Shown here: in pieces, positions 9,549-17,707 of the stretch | Numbering within the stretch: position 1 is the stretch's first letter | Layout of the letters: every line of letters begins with the position of its first letter | Assembly (NCBI GenBank): GCA_016235365.1 | Contig: JACRLF010000008.1 | Coordinates: 1 to 42,036 of the forward strand | Origin: Deltaproteobacteria bacterium | GTDB taxonomy: Bacteria; Desulfobacterota; GWC2-55-46 | Length of the DNA stretch: 42,036 bases | Reading direction: 5' to 3' | Made by a program: the position numbers and the translations under genes | Notes under the pieces: model-generated | Seen by the model: the letters and a program-made list of their open reading frames with translations, nothing else | Told to the model about the DNA's origin: nothing | Database searches by the model: none

Positions 9549-10760
9549 ATGAAAAGAAATCTTTTGACGGCCTGCTTCTGCGCCGCGCTCTTATGCTCGC
9601 CTGTCTTTTCGTATGCTGACCACGGACCGGCGGCGCAGGACCAAACCCCATACATCGCAATTTTCCAGGTACAGGCCAACACGGGCTGTGCCGCCGCCTT
9701 TGATGGAGCGGCAAAACACGTTTACGGACCTGATGAGTCCAGCGGGTCCGGGGCCGACCCGGCTGCCGACGCCGGCTGCCAGGGCCCGGACGACCTATCC
9801 GGGCCGGAAGAGCCTTTGTCCGGCCCGGTCGAGGCGTTTCTCGGCCCTCAGGCCTGCGTGGTTGAAGAGGCCGCGGCCGACCCGGCTGCCGACGCCGGCT
9901 CCATATGGGATACGTACCGCGCGGATGGAGACGGGAACGAAGACGCCGCCGGCCCGGACATACCGATTGTCGTGAACAAGAGCGTCGAGTCCCACATCAG
10001 GTACTTCCAGACAAGGGGAAGAAAGTACTTCGAGAAGTGGCTCGACAGGAGCAGGGACTACATGACGATGCTCCGGTCCATACTGAGGGAGAACGGCCTC
10101 CCTGAAGACCTCTCCTACATCGCCTTCATAGAGAGCGGGCTCAACCCCACGGTAAAGTCGAGGGCCAACGCCGTAGGCATGTGGCAGTTCATAAAAGGCA
10201 CGGCCAGGACGTACGGGCTCAGGGTCGACTGGTGGATAGATGAGAGGATGGACCCGGAGAAGGCCACCCTTGCCGCGGCAAAGTACTTCAGGAACCTCTA
10301 CGGCCAATTCGGCTCATGGTACCTCGCCGCCGCCGGATACAACGCCGGCGAGGGCAAGGTGATGCGGGTCATGCGGAGGCACGACTCCGAGGACTTCTGG
10401 GTGCTCGCGAGCCGCAAAAGGTCTTTCAAGAGGGAGACCAGGGAGTACGTCCCCAAATTCCTCGCGGCCATCTTGATAGGAAAAGACCCGACGGCTTACG
10501 GCTTCGAAGAGCAACCCGATGGAGCGCTCCTGTACGATAAGGCGGCCATCCCGAACGCCACGGACTTTAGGGTTATCGCTACGGCCGCCGGCACGACCGT
10601 GGAGGAGATAAAAAGGCTCAACCCCGAGCTCCTCAGGCGGTTCACGCCGCCGAACTACCCGGACTATGAGGTCAAGATACCTTACGGGACAAAAGAGCGG
10701 TTCGACGATTACATGAGCAAGACCCCGCCGTCAAAGACCATGATTCCGCCTACAAGATAG
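9549..10760 (+). CDS. MltD-like membrane-bound lytic murein transglycosylase, frameshifted at its 3' end
   Basis: 403 residues. A signal peptide (residues 1-24, LLTACFCAALLCSPVFSYA) is followed by a low-complexity region of about 100 residues rich in Gly, Pro, Ala and Asp. Next comes a transglycosylase SLT domain (about 165-300) with ENGLPEDLSYIAFIESGLNP, where the catalytic Glu is in IES, then AVGMWQFIKGTARTYGL and YLAAAGYNAGEGKV. It cleaves peptidoglycan glycan strands in the periplasm. A first LysM-like stretch follows, but the frame ends at TMIPPTR. A second LysM (SAYKIAKKYGASVEQVLYVNNL, ending NAEFQG) continues in another frame to the TGA at 10925-10927, so one indel lies near 10715-10740. 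The catalytic domain is intact; glycan binding is probably reduced. A 26-bp direct repeat (9752-9777 and 9875-9900) lies in the low-complexity part. Confidence 0.85.
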   Translation: MKRNLLTACFCAALLCSPVFSYADHGPAAQDQTPYIAIFQVQANTGCAAAFDGAAKHVYGPDESSGSGADPAADAGCQGPDDLSGPEEPLSGPVEAFLGPQACVVEEAAADPAADAGSIWDTYRADGDGNEDAAGPDIPIVVNKSVESHIRYFQTRGRKYFEKWLDRSRDYMTMLRSILRENGLPEDLSYIAFIESGLNPTVKSRANAVGMWQFIKGTARTYGLRVDWWIDERMDPEKATLAAAKYFRNLYGQFGSWYLAAAGYNAGEGKVMRVMRRHDSEDFWVLASRKRSFKRETREYVPKFLAAILIGKDPTAYGFEEQPDGALLYDKAAIPNATDFRVIATAAGTTVEEIKRLNPELLRRFTPPNYPDYEVKIPYGTKERFDDYMSKTPPSKTMIPPTR

Positions 10761-10949
10761 CGAAAAAGTACGGCGCCTCGGTGGAACAGGTCCTCTACGT
10801 CAATAACCTGCAAGACTCGAAGACGAGGCTCAAGCCAAAGACGGTGATAATGGTGCCGGTCAAACCCGGCAGCAAGATGGCCAGGGAAGCCGTGACGTTT
10901 ATGACTAACGCTGAATTCCAGGGCTGAGGCATCATTCAAAACATCAGAA

Positions 10950-10981
10950 GCGGGGCGGGATAAACCCTCCCCGCTTTTTTC
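10950..10981 (+). terminator. Terminator after the transglycosylase
   Basis: GCGGGG-C-GGG pairs with CCCTCCCCGC across a TAAA loop, followed by TTTTTTC. It lies 23 nt past the shifted-frame stop at 10927, which supports the longer original reading frame. Confidence 0.85.
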
Positions 10982-11170
10982 TGTCTTGCGGCGCGCGCGG
11001 CGGCGACATCCCCATCGGAAAAGGGCCTTTTTAAGCGTCGTTGCGGAGCGTAAGCGACGCGGCAATCTCCAAAATATCGATTCACATAGAGTCGGGACCG
11101 CGACGCTCCGCTCGCCATGTTTGTTGAAACGGATTTACTTATTTATTTTACAGTGATATCTTTTAGTGAT

Positions 11171-11313
11171 GGGAGCCTCTAAAAATTAGATATTTTTTTC
11201 CGAGGTCGAGGCGGGGTGAAAATAAAAAGCGGAGCATATATGCTAATATGTGAGCATTTTTATTTTCGCCCTAACGACGAGATCGGGGAAAAGAGCAATT
11301 TTTAGAGGCTCCC
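11171..11313. mobile_element. MITE-like palindromic element, second copy
   Basis: 143 bp with perfect 17-bp terminal inverted repeats (GGGAGCCTCTAAAAATT and complement). It is flanked by TGAT on both sides, a possible 4-bp target duplication. The interior is palindromic around GGAGCATATATGCTAATATGTGAGCA and A/T-rich arms. It matches the element inside groESL (3375-3516) in opposite orientation. No coding capacity, so it would need a transposase in trans. Confidence 0.85.
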
Positions 11314-11412
11314 TGATAATAAATACGGGTGCTTCACCGTACGCCTGCCCCTGTCCGGCGCGGCGTCGAGGGCCATGTATCGTAAAAAAACATATGAGAG
11401 CGGGTGTTTGAC

Positions 11413-12654
11413 ATGATAACGGTCGAAGAAGCGATAGAAACCATACTCAAGGAGATACGCCCCCTGAGAGTCGAGAGCGCCGATATCATCGGCGCCCTCG
11501 GCAGGGTGCTTGGCGAGGACATACGCGCCTTGAGGCCGAACCCGCCGTGGGACAACTCCGCCATGGCCGGCTACGCCATCGTCTCTGAGGACACTCTGGG
11601 CGCAACGGACGCAAACCCGGTCAGCCTCAAGGTCATCTACGACCTGCCGGCCGGCTCCACGCCGCAGGGGCCTGTTGTGAAGGGCACGGCCGTAAGGATA
11701 ATGACAGGGGCCCCCATGCCCGATGGGGCCACCGCCGTCATAATGGTGGAGAAGACCGCACAGGGGGCCGACGGCTCGGTAATCATACGCTCGGAGGTGA
11801 AGGCCGGGGAGAACGTAAGAAGGCGCGGGGAGGATTTCAACGCCGGGGACACGGTAATCAGAAAAGGCTCCGCAGTAAGGCCGGCCGAGGTGTCCATGCT
11901 CGCCACCGTCGGCGTCCCTTTCGTACCCGTCTACAAAAGGCCGCGGGTGGCGGTGCTATCCACCGGGGACGAGCTCTGCGAGATAGAAGAGACCCCGGCA
12001 CCGGGCAAGATAACCAACAGCAACGGGTACGCGCTGGCCGCGCTGGCCGCCGAATGCGGGGCCGAGGCCGTGCAACTGGGCATAGCGCGGGACAACAGGG
12101 AGAGCCTGCGCGAGAAGCTCGCCATAGCCATGAAGTACGACTGCATAATATCCTCAGGCGGGGTCTCCGTGGGGGACTACGACTTTGTCAAGGACGTGCT
12201 GAGGGAGATGGGCTCGGAGATGATATTCTGGAAGGTGGCGATGAAGCCGGGCAAGCCCCTTGCCTTCGGCGTCATTGGCGGCAAACCGGCGTTCGGCCTC
12301 CCCGGCAACCCCATCTCGTCGATGGTGGCCTTCGAGCAGTTCGTAAGGCCCGCGCTCCTCAAGATGTCCGGGAGGACTGACATCTTCCGGGGGACCATCA
12401 CCGCAACCCTCACCGGTGACGTGAAGATAAAGCCCGGCAGGATGAACTTCATACGCGCGGAGCTTAAGAGGGACAAGGGCGGCTTCCATGTGGCGCCCCT
12501 TGAGGGACAGGGCTCGGGCATGATCTCGACGATGGTCAGGGCCAATTCCTATATAGTCGTGCCGAAGGACTCCGCAGGGTTCAAGAAGGACTCTACCGTA
12601 AAGGTCCAGCCGTTCGACCCGTCCGTGCTCATGGAAAAGGAGCCGGGCTACTGA
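11413..12654 (+). CDS. moeA: Molybdopterin molybdenumtransferase MoeA
   Basis: About 413 residues, the family length. MoeA inserts molybdate into adenylylated molybdopterin, the last step of molybdenum cofactor synthesis. It shows PWDNSAMAGYAIV (domain II), RIMTGAPMPDGATAVIMVE, the MoCF-type segment ISSGGVSVGDYDFVKDVL, PGKPLAFG and LPGNPISSMVAFEQFV. I prefer the ATG at 11413 (MITVEEAIETI), which matches usual MoeA starts. An in-frame GTG three codons earlier (11404) is possible. It stands alone here, with the MITE-like element 100 nt upstream and mtnA 60 nt downstream on the same strand. Confidence 0.95.
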   Translation: MITVEEAIETILKEIRPLRVESADIIGALGRVLGEDIRALRPNPPWDNSAMAGYAIVSEDTLGATDANPVSLKVIYDLPAGSTPQGPVVKGTAVRIMTGAPMPDGATAVIMVEKTAQGADGSVIIRSEVKAGENVRRRGEDFNAGDTVIRKGSAVRPAEVSMLATVGVPFVPVYKRPRVAVLSTGDELCEIEETPAPGKITNSNGYALAALAAECGAEAVQLGIARDNRESLREKLAIAMKYDCIISSGGVSVGDYDFVKDVLREMGSEMIFWKVAMKPGKPLAFGVIGGKPAFGLPGNPISSMVAFEQFVRPALLKMSGRTDIFRGTITATLTGDVKIKPGRMNFIRAELKRDKGGFHVAPLEGQGSGMISTMVRANSYIVVPKDSAGFKKDSTVKVQPFDPSVLMEKEPGY

Positions 12655-12714
12655 GGGGCTTCACGGCGTGCTTTACAATATTTATAAATTTATATACGAA
12701 CGAGGTTCAAGGAC

Positions 12715-13749
12715 ATGTTCAAAACCGTTGAGTGGAAAAACAACAGGGTCGTGATGATAGACCAGAGGCTCCTGCCTGAAAAAGAAATATACAGGAGCTA
12801 CGCCAGGTATGAGGACGTAGCCGGCGCGATAAAGGATATGGTGGTGCGCGGCGCCCCGGCCATAGGCGTGGCGGCGGCCATGGGCGCGGCCCTCGGCGCC
12901 TCCGCCGTGAAGGCGAAAGACCTCAAGGGCTTCAAAAAGGAATTCGCCAGGATTGCGAAAACGCTCGCCTCCACAAGGCCCACGGCAATAAACCTCTTCT
13001 GGGCCATAGAGAGGATGAAGGGGGTCGTCGAGGAGAACGGGGATTTAAGCGTTGAGCGGCTCAAGAAAAGGCTCGTCGACGAGGCCAGGACGATACACAG
13101 AGAGGATATCGAGATAAACAGGCTCATGGGAAGGCACGGGGGCAGGCTCTTGAAGGACGGCTCCACGGTGCTTACCCACTGCAACGCCGGGGCGCTCGCC
13201 ACGGCCGGGTACGGCACGGCGCTCGGGGTCATACGCGGGGCCATAGAGGCCGGCAAGAGGATAAGTGTGTTCGCGGACGAGACGCGTCCGTTCCTTCAGG
13301 GCGCGAGACTCACGGCCTGGGAGCTGAAGAAGGACAAGATAGACGTCACGCTCATAACCGACAACATGGCCGGGTACATGATGAAAAAAGGGCTCATCGA
13401 CGCCGTGGTGGTCGGGGCCGACAGGATAGCCTCGAACGGGGACACGGCCAACAAGATAGGGACGTATTCGGTGGCGATCCTCGCCAGAGTGCACTCCATA
13501 CCCTTTTACGTCGCCGCGCCGCTATCCACCATAGACATGAAGATAAAGGACGGCGACGGGATCCCCATAGAGGAGCGCGACACGAGGGAAGTGACGCACA
13601 TGAAGGGCCGCATGATAGCCCCGAAGGGGGTAAAGGTACGGAACCCTGCGTTCGACGTCACGCCGAACAGGCTCGTGTCGGCCATAATAACCGAAAAGGG
13701 CGTCGTAAAGCCGCCGTACAGAAGGGCGTTGACAAGGCTCTTTGCCTGA
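12715..13749 (+). CDS. mtnA: S-methyl-5-thioribose-1-phosphate isomerase
   Basis: 344 residues, full length. It converts methylthioribose-1-phosphate to methylthioribulose-1-phosphate in methionine salvage. Family features are [19 protein letters not shown], the catalytic-Cys segment [37 protein letters not shown] and the catalytic-Asp segment [19 protein letters not shown]. The ATG at 12715 has an AAGGA ribosome site 4-5 nt upstream. It is preceded by an AT-rich stretch (12668-12700) that could hold a promoter. The C-terminus ([19 protein letters not shown]) is complete. Confidence 0.96.
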   Translation: MFKTVEWKNNRVVMIDQRLLPEKEIYRSYARYEDVAGAIKDMVVRGAPAIGVAAAMGAALGASAVKAKDLKGFKKEFARIAKTLASTRPTAINLFWAIERMKGVVEENGDLSVERLKKRLVDEARTIHREDIEINRLMGRHGGRLLKDGSTVLTHCNAGALATAGYGTALGVIRGAIEAGKRISVFADETRPFLQGARLTAWELKKDKIDVTLITDNMAGYMMKKGLIDAVVVGADRIASNGDTANKIGTYSVAILARVHSIPFYVAAPLSTIDMKIKDGDGIPIEERDTREVTHMKGRMIAPKGVKVRNPAFDVTPNRLVSAIITEKGVVKPPYRRALTRLFA

Positions 13750-13830
13750 GGGGGGAAACGGGGCGGGTGAGAGGGTTGCGGCTTTGCGGGTGGGGGGAAC
13801 GCACGCTACTGCTCTGACGGTCGTAGGAGT

Positions 13831-13860
13831 GATGGGCTTCGCTGCGCTCAACCCATCCTT
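13831..13860 (-). repeat. REP-type repeat (GTAGGATGGGTTGAGCG family), partial
   Basis: Minus-strand copy of the family motif GGATGGGTTGAGCGCAGCGAAGCCCATC. Other copies lie at 14597, 15938, 30621, 30679, 31299 and 31545. The family is probably served by the tyrosine transposase at 30747-31274. It marks the left edge of the accessory island. Confidence 0.8.
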
Positions 13861-13869
13861 GTATATTAG

Positions 13870-14115
13870 AGACAGTTGATTTTAAGGCCGCTACTTGGTA
13901 AAAGTTACCCAGGGACGCCAGGGTAATACGGGGAAGATGAACCTGTGCCCATCCTTTGGCCTATGAGCCTGTTTCGTAGATTAGGTCTCTTCCCCTACGC
14001 TTTGTTCCAAAGATCGAACGGTATCTTAAGCCTCCCTTCGGGATGAGCTTGTATTCGCAAGGTTGATCTGAACGAAGTGGCTACCGGTGGCGCTATCCCT
14101 CACAAGGAGGCTCCT
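13870..14115 (+). other. Non-coding left end of the IS110-type element (possible bridge RNA region)
   Basis: About 245 nt without a gene directly upstream of the IS110 transposase start. In IS110-family elements this left-end region encodes the structured bridge RNA that pairs with target and donor DNA. Short complementary stretches are visible (for example CCTCCCTTCGGG), but I did not derive a full fold. Placement rests on family knowledge, not on a matched model. Confidence 0.4.
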
Positions 14116-15030
14116 ATGGCTGATTCAGTCCTCGGCATCGACATCGGCAAACGGAAGTTCGAAGTTCATCTGCTCGTAAACGGCAAGGCCAAATCCAAGT
14201 CAGTCAGCAACAGCAAAGAAGGCTTTCTTATTCTTTCCCTGTGGCTCAATAAGCACAACGCCGGCCTTGTGCATGCCTGTATGGAAGCCACAGGCAATTA
14301 CGGCGACGATCTCGCTCTCTATCTCTACGACGCCGGACACACCGTCAGCATCGTAAACCCTGCCCGCATAAAGGGCTTTGCCCAGAGCGAGCTGACCCGC
14401 ACAAAGAACGACACGGTCGACGCAGGCATAATAGCCCGTTTCTGTCTTGCCATGAAGCCGGAGCCGTGGACGCCGCCTGCGCCTGCCGTACGGCGTCTCC
14501 AGGCTATCGCAAGGCGTCTGGACGCCCTCATCGCCATGCGCACACAGGAGTTAAACCGCCTGGGAGTTGCCCACTCGCTCGTGGAGCCTTCCATCAAGCA
14601 CGGTAGGATGGGTTGAGCGAAGCGAAGCCCATCAAGCGGAGCGTAACCCAACTACCCTTCCGGCAAATCGTTGGGTTTAAAAACGCAACCCAACCTCAAT
14701 CGCCTATATCACCCCCCCTCATGCCAAAAGCCCCTCCTTGCCTTCATGGGCCTTGCGCCTAAGGACACTCTTTCAGGCACCTCCGTAAAAGGCAAGCCCA
14801 GGCTCTGCAAAATAGGCAACGCAAGGCTCAGAAAGTGTTTCTACATGCCAGCCATGGTCGCCATAAGGTTCACTCCTGTCGTTGCAGAGTTTCACCGCCG
14901 CCTCAAGGAGAACGGTAAAAACGGCAAGGTCATCGTATGCGCCGCGATGAGAAAACTCGTTCATATAATCTACGGCGTATTAAAAACCGGCAAGCCCTTC
15001 AATCCGCATTACGCACAAAATATCGCTTGA
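14116..15030 (+). pseudogene. IS110-family transposase, interrupted by a 141-bp repeat
   Basis: The N-terminal half (from ATG 14116 with ribosome site AAGGAGG) is the RuvC-like DEDD domain: VLGIDIGKRKFEVHL, ACMEATGNYGDDLALYL, FAQSELTRTKNDTVDAGIIARFC. At 14597 the frame runs into a repeat and stops at 14616. After the repeat the C-terminal domain resumes: LAFMGLAPKDTLSGTSVKG with the catalytic Ser, then GNARLRKCFYMPAMVA, ending HYAQNIA at 15030. Roughly 60-70 central residues are lost, so this is a deletion-replacement and not a clean insertion. The protein cannot be active. Confidence 0.9.
14597..14737 (+). repeat. 141-bp REP unit carrying a copy of a nudix gene 3' end
   Basis: Identical by eye over 141 bp to 15938-16078. 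It begins AGCACGGTAGGATGGGTTGAG. It includes a second palindromic part with AATCGTTGGGTTTAAAAACG and ends with 28 bp (CACCCCCCCTCATGCC... CCCCTCC) that is the stop-codon end of the nudix gene at 16088. Here it sits inside the IS110 transposase gene. Confidence 0.9.
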
Positions 15031-15066
15031 CGGGCAAAACGGTATCTACCGGGCTACCGGGCTGGC

Positions 15067-15381
15067 GGGTTCAGGTTTGCAACCACTGCTGTCCAAGATA
15101 GGATTTTTGAAGACTGAATTTGGACAGCATTTTGAAAATCTCCCCTAACCCCTCTTTTCCTAAGAGGGGAATTAACGATATTTTCCCCCTTTGTAAAGGG
15201 GGATTAATTAAGGGGGATTTCTTCGTTACAGTATTTGTTCCGGCAATTTGGACAGCATATTTCTATAACGATAACCTCGTTTTTCGGTATTTCGAGGTTA
15301 TCAATAAAATCAATATGTTAACCTGTCCGAAAAGGCAGTTTTATAATTGTCTTGGACAGCAATGATTTGCAACCTGAACCC
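15067..15381. mobile_element. AT-rich 315-bp element with 32-bp imperfect terminal inverted repeats
   Basis: Left end 15067-15098 (GGGTTCAGG...CTGTCCAAGA) and right end 15350-15381 are inverted copies matching at about 26 of 32 positions. TTGGACAGCA recurs inside (near 15119 and 15248). It contains a perfect 10-bp hairpin (15270-15279 with 15293-15302) and a CCCCCTTTGTAAAGGGGG-type repeat (15185-15218) also seen near 19.8 kb. It has no coding frame, and its base composition is clearly more AT-rich than its surroundings. Confidence 0.65.
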
Positions 15382-15513
15382 TGAATTTCGTATGGCAGCC
15401 ACGAATCATTCGGGTTCAATCTGGAAGATTGAACATGCCAAGAGCGGTAGCATTCGCTATATCAAAGGCGTGTTATACGGATCAATCTAATCAATGTTAG
15501 CCTGCACAAAACC

Positions 15514-15858
15514 ATGACCACGCGCATCAATTACAGAAAGCTTGCGTTCGACAAATACCCCCCGATCTGCGCTTACTGTGGATTCGGAGTCCCAGAAGTT
15601 CTGGAGGTGGCTCACCTTGATGGTAATCGAGGGAATAATGCCGTGGAAAATATAGCCATCCTCTGTCCCAATTGCCACAAGATGCATGATATCGATTTAA
15701 TCCCAACGGAAACGATTGTGCTCATGAGGGATCGAGAAAAACGTGTTGCCTGGAGCAAACGCATGAAAGATGCTGGTGCAAAGGCAGCAGCTACTCGAAA
15801 ACGCAAACAGGCCGCAAGAAAGGCAGTAGAAACAAGGAAGCGAAATGCAGCAGGCTAA
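15514..15858 (+). CDS. Small HNH endonuclease-like protein
   Basis: 114 residues. A zinc-binding HNH fold is visible: CAYCGFGVPEVLEVAHLDG, NRGNNAVENIAILCPNCHKMHD, with two CxxC pairs and the His-Asn-His set. The tail (about 85-114) is very basic and Ala/Lys/Arg-rich (AKAAATRKRKQAARKAVETRKR), suited to nucleic-acid binding. Such proteins are metal-dependent nucleases of phages, restriction systems or cassettes; no methylase or toxin partner is nearby. Base composition is lower in GC than in flanking housekeeping genes, which suggests transfer. The stop TAA overlaps an attC-like sequence (see the next feature). The ATG at 15514 has no good ribosome site. Confidence 0.8.
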   Translation: MTTRINYRKLAFDKYPPICAYCGFGVPEVLEVAHLDGNRGNNAVENIAILCPNCHKMHDIDLIPTETIVLMRDREKRVAWSKRMKDAGAKAAATRKRKQAARKAVETRKRNAAG

Positions 15859-15925
15859 CAAATCGCTCAACCTGGACGAGCAAAAACGGCGCTTCGCTCT
15901 GCTTCTGGCGGATTCAGGGCCATAG
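15853..15925 (+). other. Possible truncated integron attC site
   Basis: GGCTAACAAATCGCTCAACC starts on the HNH stop codon and resembles the left half of attC sites (inverse core plus TCAA-type arm). GGCTAAC is the exact complement of GTTAGCC at 15496-15502, just upstream of the HNH start. This is what is expected for the two ends of one inserted cassette. The right half lacks a GTTRRRY core and is cut off by the REP unit, so the call is tentative. Confidence 0.35.
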
Positions 15926-15937
15926 GATGAGCACGGT

Positions 15938-16078
15938 AGCACGGTAGGATGGGTTGAGCGAAGCGAAGCCCATCAAGCGGAGCGTAACCCAACTACCCTT
16001 CCGGCAAATCGTTGGGTTTAAAAACGCAACCCAACCTCAATCGCCTATATCACCCCCCCTCATGCCAAAAGCCCCTCC
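15938..16078 (+). repeat. 141-bp REP unit, copy at the nudix 3' end
   Basis: Same sequence as 14597-14737. Its last 28 bp (16051-16078) are a perfect tandem duplicate of 16079-16106, which holds the real end of the nudix gene. AGCACGGT is also repeated just before it. Confidence 0.9.
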
Positions 16079-16106
16079 CACCCCCCCTCATGCCAAAAGC
16101 CCCTCC
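16051..16106. repeat. Tandem 28-bp duplication of the nudix stop-codon region
   Basis: Two back-to-back identical 28-bp units (CACCCCCCCTCATGCCAAAA...). The second contains the true stop codon and last coding bases of the nudix gene. The first belongs to the REP unit. Confidence 0.95.
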
Positions 16107-16492
16107 AGATCCTCCATCGCCTCCGCCATATTGGGCACGAGGCAGCCCTCCGCCTTAAGCCTCCTCAACTCATCCATCCCGTACCACCCGAACGAAGGTA
16201 TCTTCTCCGGCTCCATCACCCTCGGCTCACCCTCCACTATCCCGCAGACGTACATGCGGACAAAGAACTCCCCCTCGGGCGAATGGGTGGGGTAGACGCC
16301 GAGGAGCCTCATGGGCTCGGCCCTTATCCCGAGCTCCTCTTCCATCTCCCTTGCAAGCGCCTCTGAGTCCGTCTCCCCGGCGTGAATCTTGCCCCCCGGA
16401 GGCTCGACCCTCTTATGCCCGTGCTTCAGGTTGTGGACGAGCAGTACCCTGCCCTCTCTTATGACAAGCCCGGCCACAAGCTCTCTTTTCAT
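16088..16492 (-). CDS. Nudix hydrolase
   Basis: 134 residues, typical of small MutT-like nudix enzymes, which cleave nucleoside diphosphates linked to another group. The nudix box is complete: GGKIHAGETDSEALAREMEEELGI split as G-x5-E-x7-R-E-x-x-E-E-x-G-I. N-terminal KRELVAGLVIREGRVLLV and VEPPGGK are usual for the fold. The specific substrate cannot be told. The gene runs opposite to ntrB, and its last 17 coding bases are duplicated in the adjoining REP unit. Confidence 0.92.
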   Translation of the reverse strand: MKRELVAGLVIREGRVLLVHNLKHGHKRVEPPGGKIHAGETDSEALAREMEEELGIRAEPMRLLGVYPTHSPEGEFFVRMYVCGIVEGEPRVMEPEKIPSFGWYGMDELRRLKAEGCLVPNMAEAMEDLEGLLA

Positions 16493-16538
16493 AACCCCGA
16501 TTATTCTTCAACACGCTACGAAGGTCAAGGGTTAATAT

Positions 16539-16583
16539 TGCCTTTTCTCCCCAATGCGTGCTATCATGCCTAATAATTAGGCA
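16539..16583 (+). promoter_or_regulatory. Probable ntrB promoter with adjoining palindrome
   Basis: TTGCCT (16539-16544), 18-nt spacer, TATCAT (16563-16568), followed directly by the 15-bp palindrome GCCTAATAATTAGGC (16569-16583) where transcription would start. The palindrome could be an operator. It lies 40 nt before the ntrB ATG. Confidence 0.45.
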
Positions 16584-16623
16584 ACCCTGAACATATTCCC
16601 ATAGCGCATCCGGGCCAATAGAA

Positions 16624-17706
16624 ATGCTCTCTATCGAAGACATATTAGAGAACCTCGCCGAGGGCGTGGTCGCCATAGACCTCGACATGGACGTGAGGGT
16701 ATTCAACCAGTCGGCTGAGAAGATCACCGAGACGTCGAGGTCCGTTGCCATAGGCAGGCCGCTAAAGGACCTCTTCAGGTCCGACCTCAGGGTGGTCGAG
16801 ATACTGGAGAAGACCCTTAAAGAGGGGCGGCTCTTTGCCGAGTATGAGGTGAAGCTCCACAGGAAGTTCTCCGGCGAGGTCCCGGTGGTGATAACGACGA
16901 GCCAGGTCTTCGATGTTGAGGGCGTTCTCAGCGGGGCCGCGGCCCTCATAAAGGACCTCTCCGGCATTAAATCGATAGAGGAGGGGTCTTTGCGCAAGGA
17001 ACGGCTCGCCTACATCGGCGCCTTCGCCTCGAACCTCGCCCATGAGATAAAGAACCCGCTCACCGGCATAAGGGGGGCCGCCCAGCTCCTCACGAGAAGG
17101 GTCAAGGACAGCGGCCTCAAGGAATATACCTCCGTCATAATGAGCGAGGCGGACAGGCTCAACGCCATACTGAACGACCTCCTTGACTTCGCCAGGCCCG
17201 CCGCACTCAACAGAAAGAGCGTCAACATACACATGGTGCTCGATTCGGTGATACTGCTCCTTCAAGAAGGCGCGGAGGATGGGGGCCCTGCGCCGCGCTT
17301 CATAAAGGAGTACGACCCGAGCCTCCCGCCGGTATACGGGGACGGGCACCAGCTCACGCAGGTCTTCCTGAACCTCATCAAGAACGCGCAGGAGGCCCTG
17401 AGCGAGGGCGGAGACGTCCAGGTATTGACGAGGATGATAACGGAATTCCACCTCGTGGAGGCGGGCTCTACCGGGGGCAAGATGGCGGCCGTAGAGATAA
17501 GGGACAACGGGTGCGGCATCAAGGGCGAAGACCTCGAGAATATCTTTACGCCCTTTTTCACGACAAAGCCGAAGGGCAGCGGGCTCGGCATGGCCATTTC
17601 ATTGAAGATAGTCAAGGAGCACGGCGGGCTCCTGAAGATAGACTCTGCCCCCGGCAAGGGGACTGCCGTGGCGGTATATCTGCCCATAGCGGAGAAGGAA
17701 GGTTAG
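16624..17706 (+). CDS. PAS-domain sensor histidine kinase, NtrB-like
   Basis: 360 residues, soluble, no membrane segment. A PAS domain (about 1-110, SIEDILENLAEGVVAIDLDMDVRVFN) is followed by a HisKA dimerisation region with the phospho-acceptor His140 in LAHEIKNPLTGIRG. Then comes an ATPase domain with N box LNLIKNAQEAL, G1 DNGCGI, F box FTPFFTTK and G2 GSGLGMAI. This is the layout of NtrB (GlnL), the cytoplasmic kinase/phosphatase of NtrC, which is controlled by PII. It is immediately upstream of ntrC (stop TAG, one base, GTG). A PII gene and amt nearby support a nitrogen role. No clear ribosome site precedes the ATG. Confidence 0.9.
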   Translation: MLSIEDILENLAEGVVAIDLDMDVRVFNQSAEKITETSRSVAIGRPLKDLFRSDLRVVEILEKTLKEGRLFAEYEVKLHRKFSGEVPVVITTSQVFDVEGVLSGAAALIKDLSGIKSIEEGSLRKERLAYIGAFASNLAHEIKNPLTGIRGAAQLLTRRVKDSGLKEYTSVIMSEADRLNAILNDLLDFARPAALNRKSVNIHMVLDSVILLLQEGAEDGGPAPRFIKEYDPSLPPVYGDGHQLTQVFLNLIKNAQEALSEGGDVQVLTRMITEFHLVEAGSTGGKMAAVEIRDNGCGIKGEDLENIFTPFFTTKPKGSGLGMAISLKIVKEHGGLLKIDSAPGKGTAVAVYLPIAEKEG

Positions 17707-17707
17707 A

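Noticed and set aside
15514-15858. HNH gene as part of a restriction-modification or defence system
   Set aside because: No methylase, helicase or toxin-antitoxin partner lies beside it, so a defence role is not supported.
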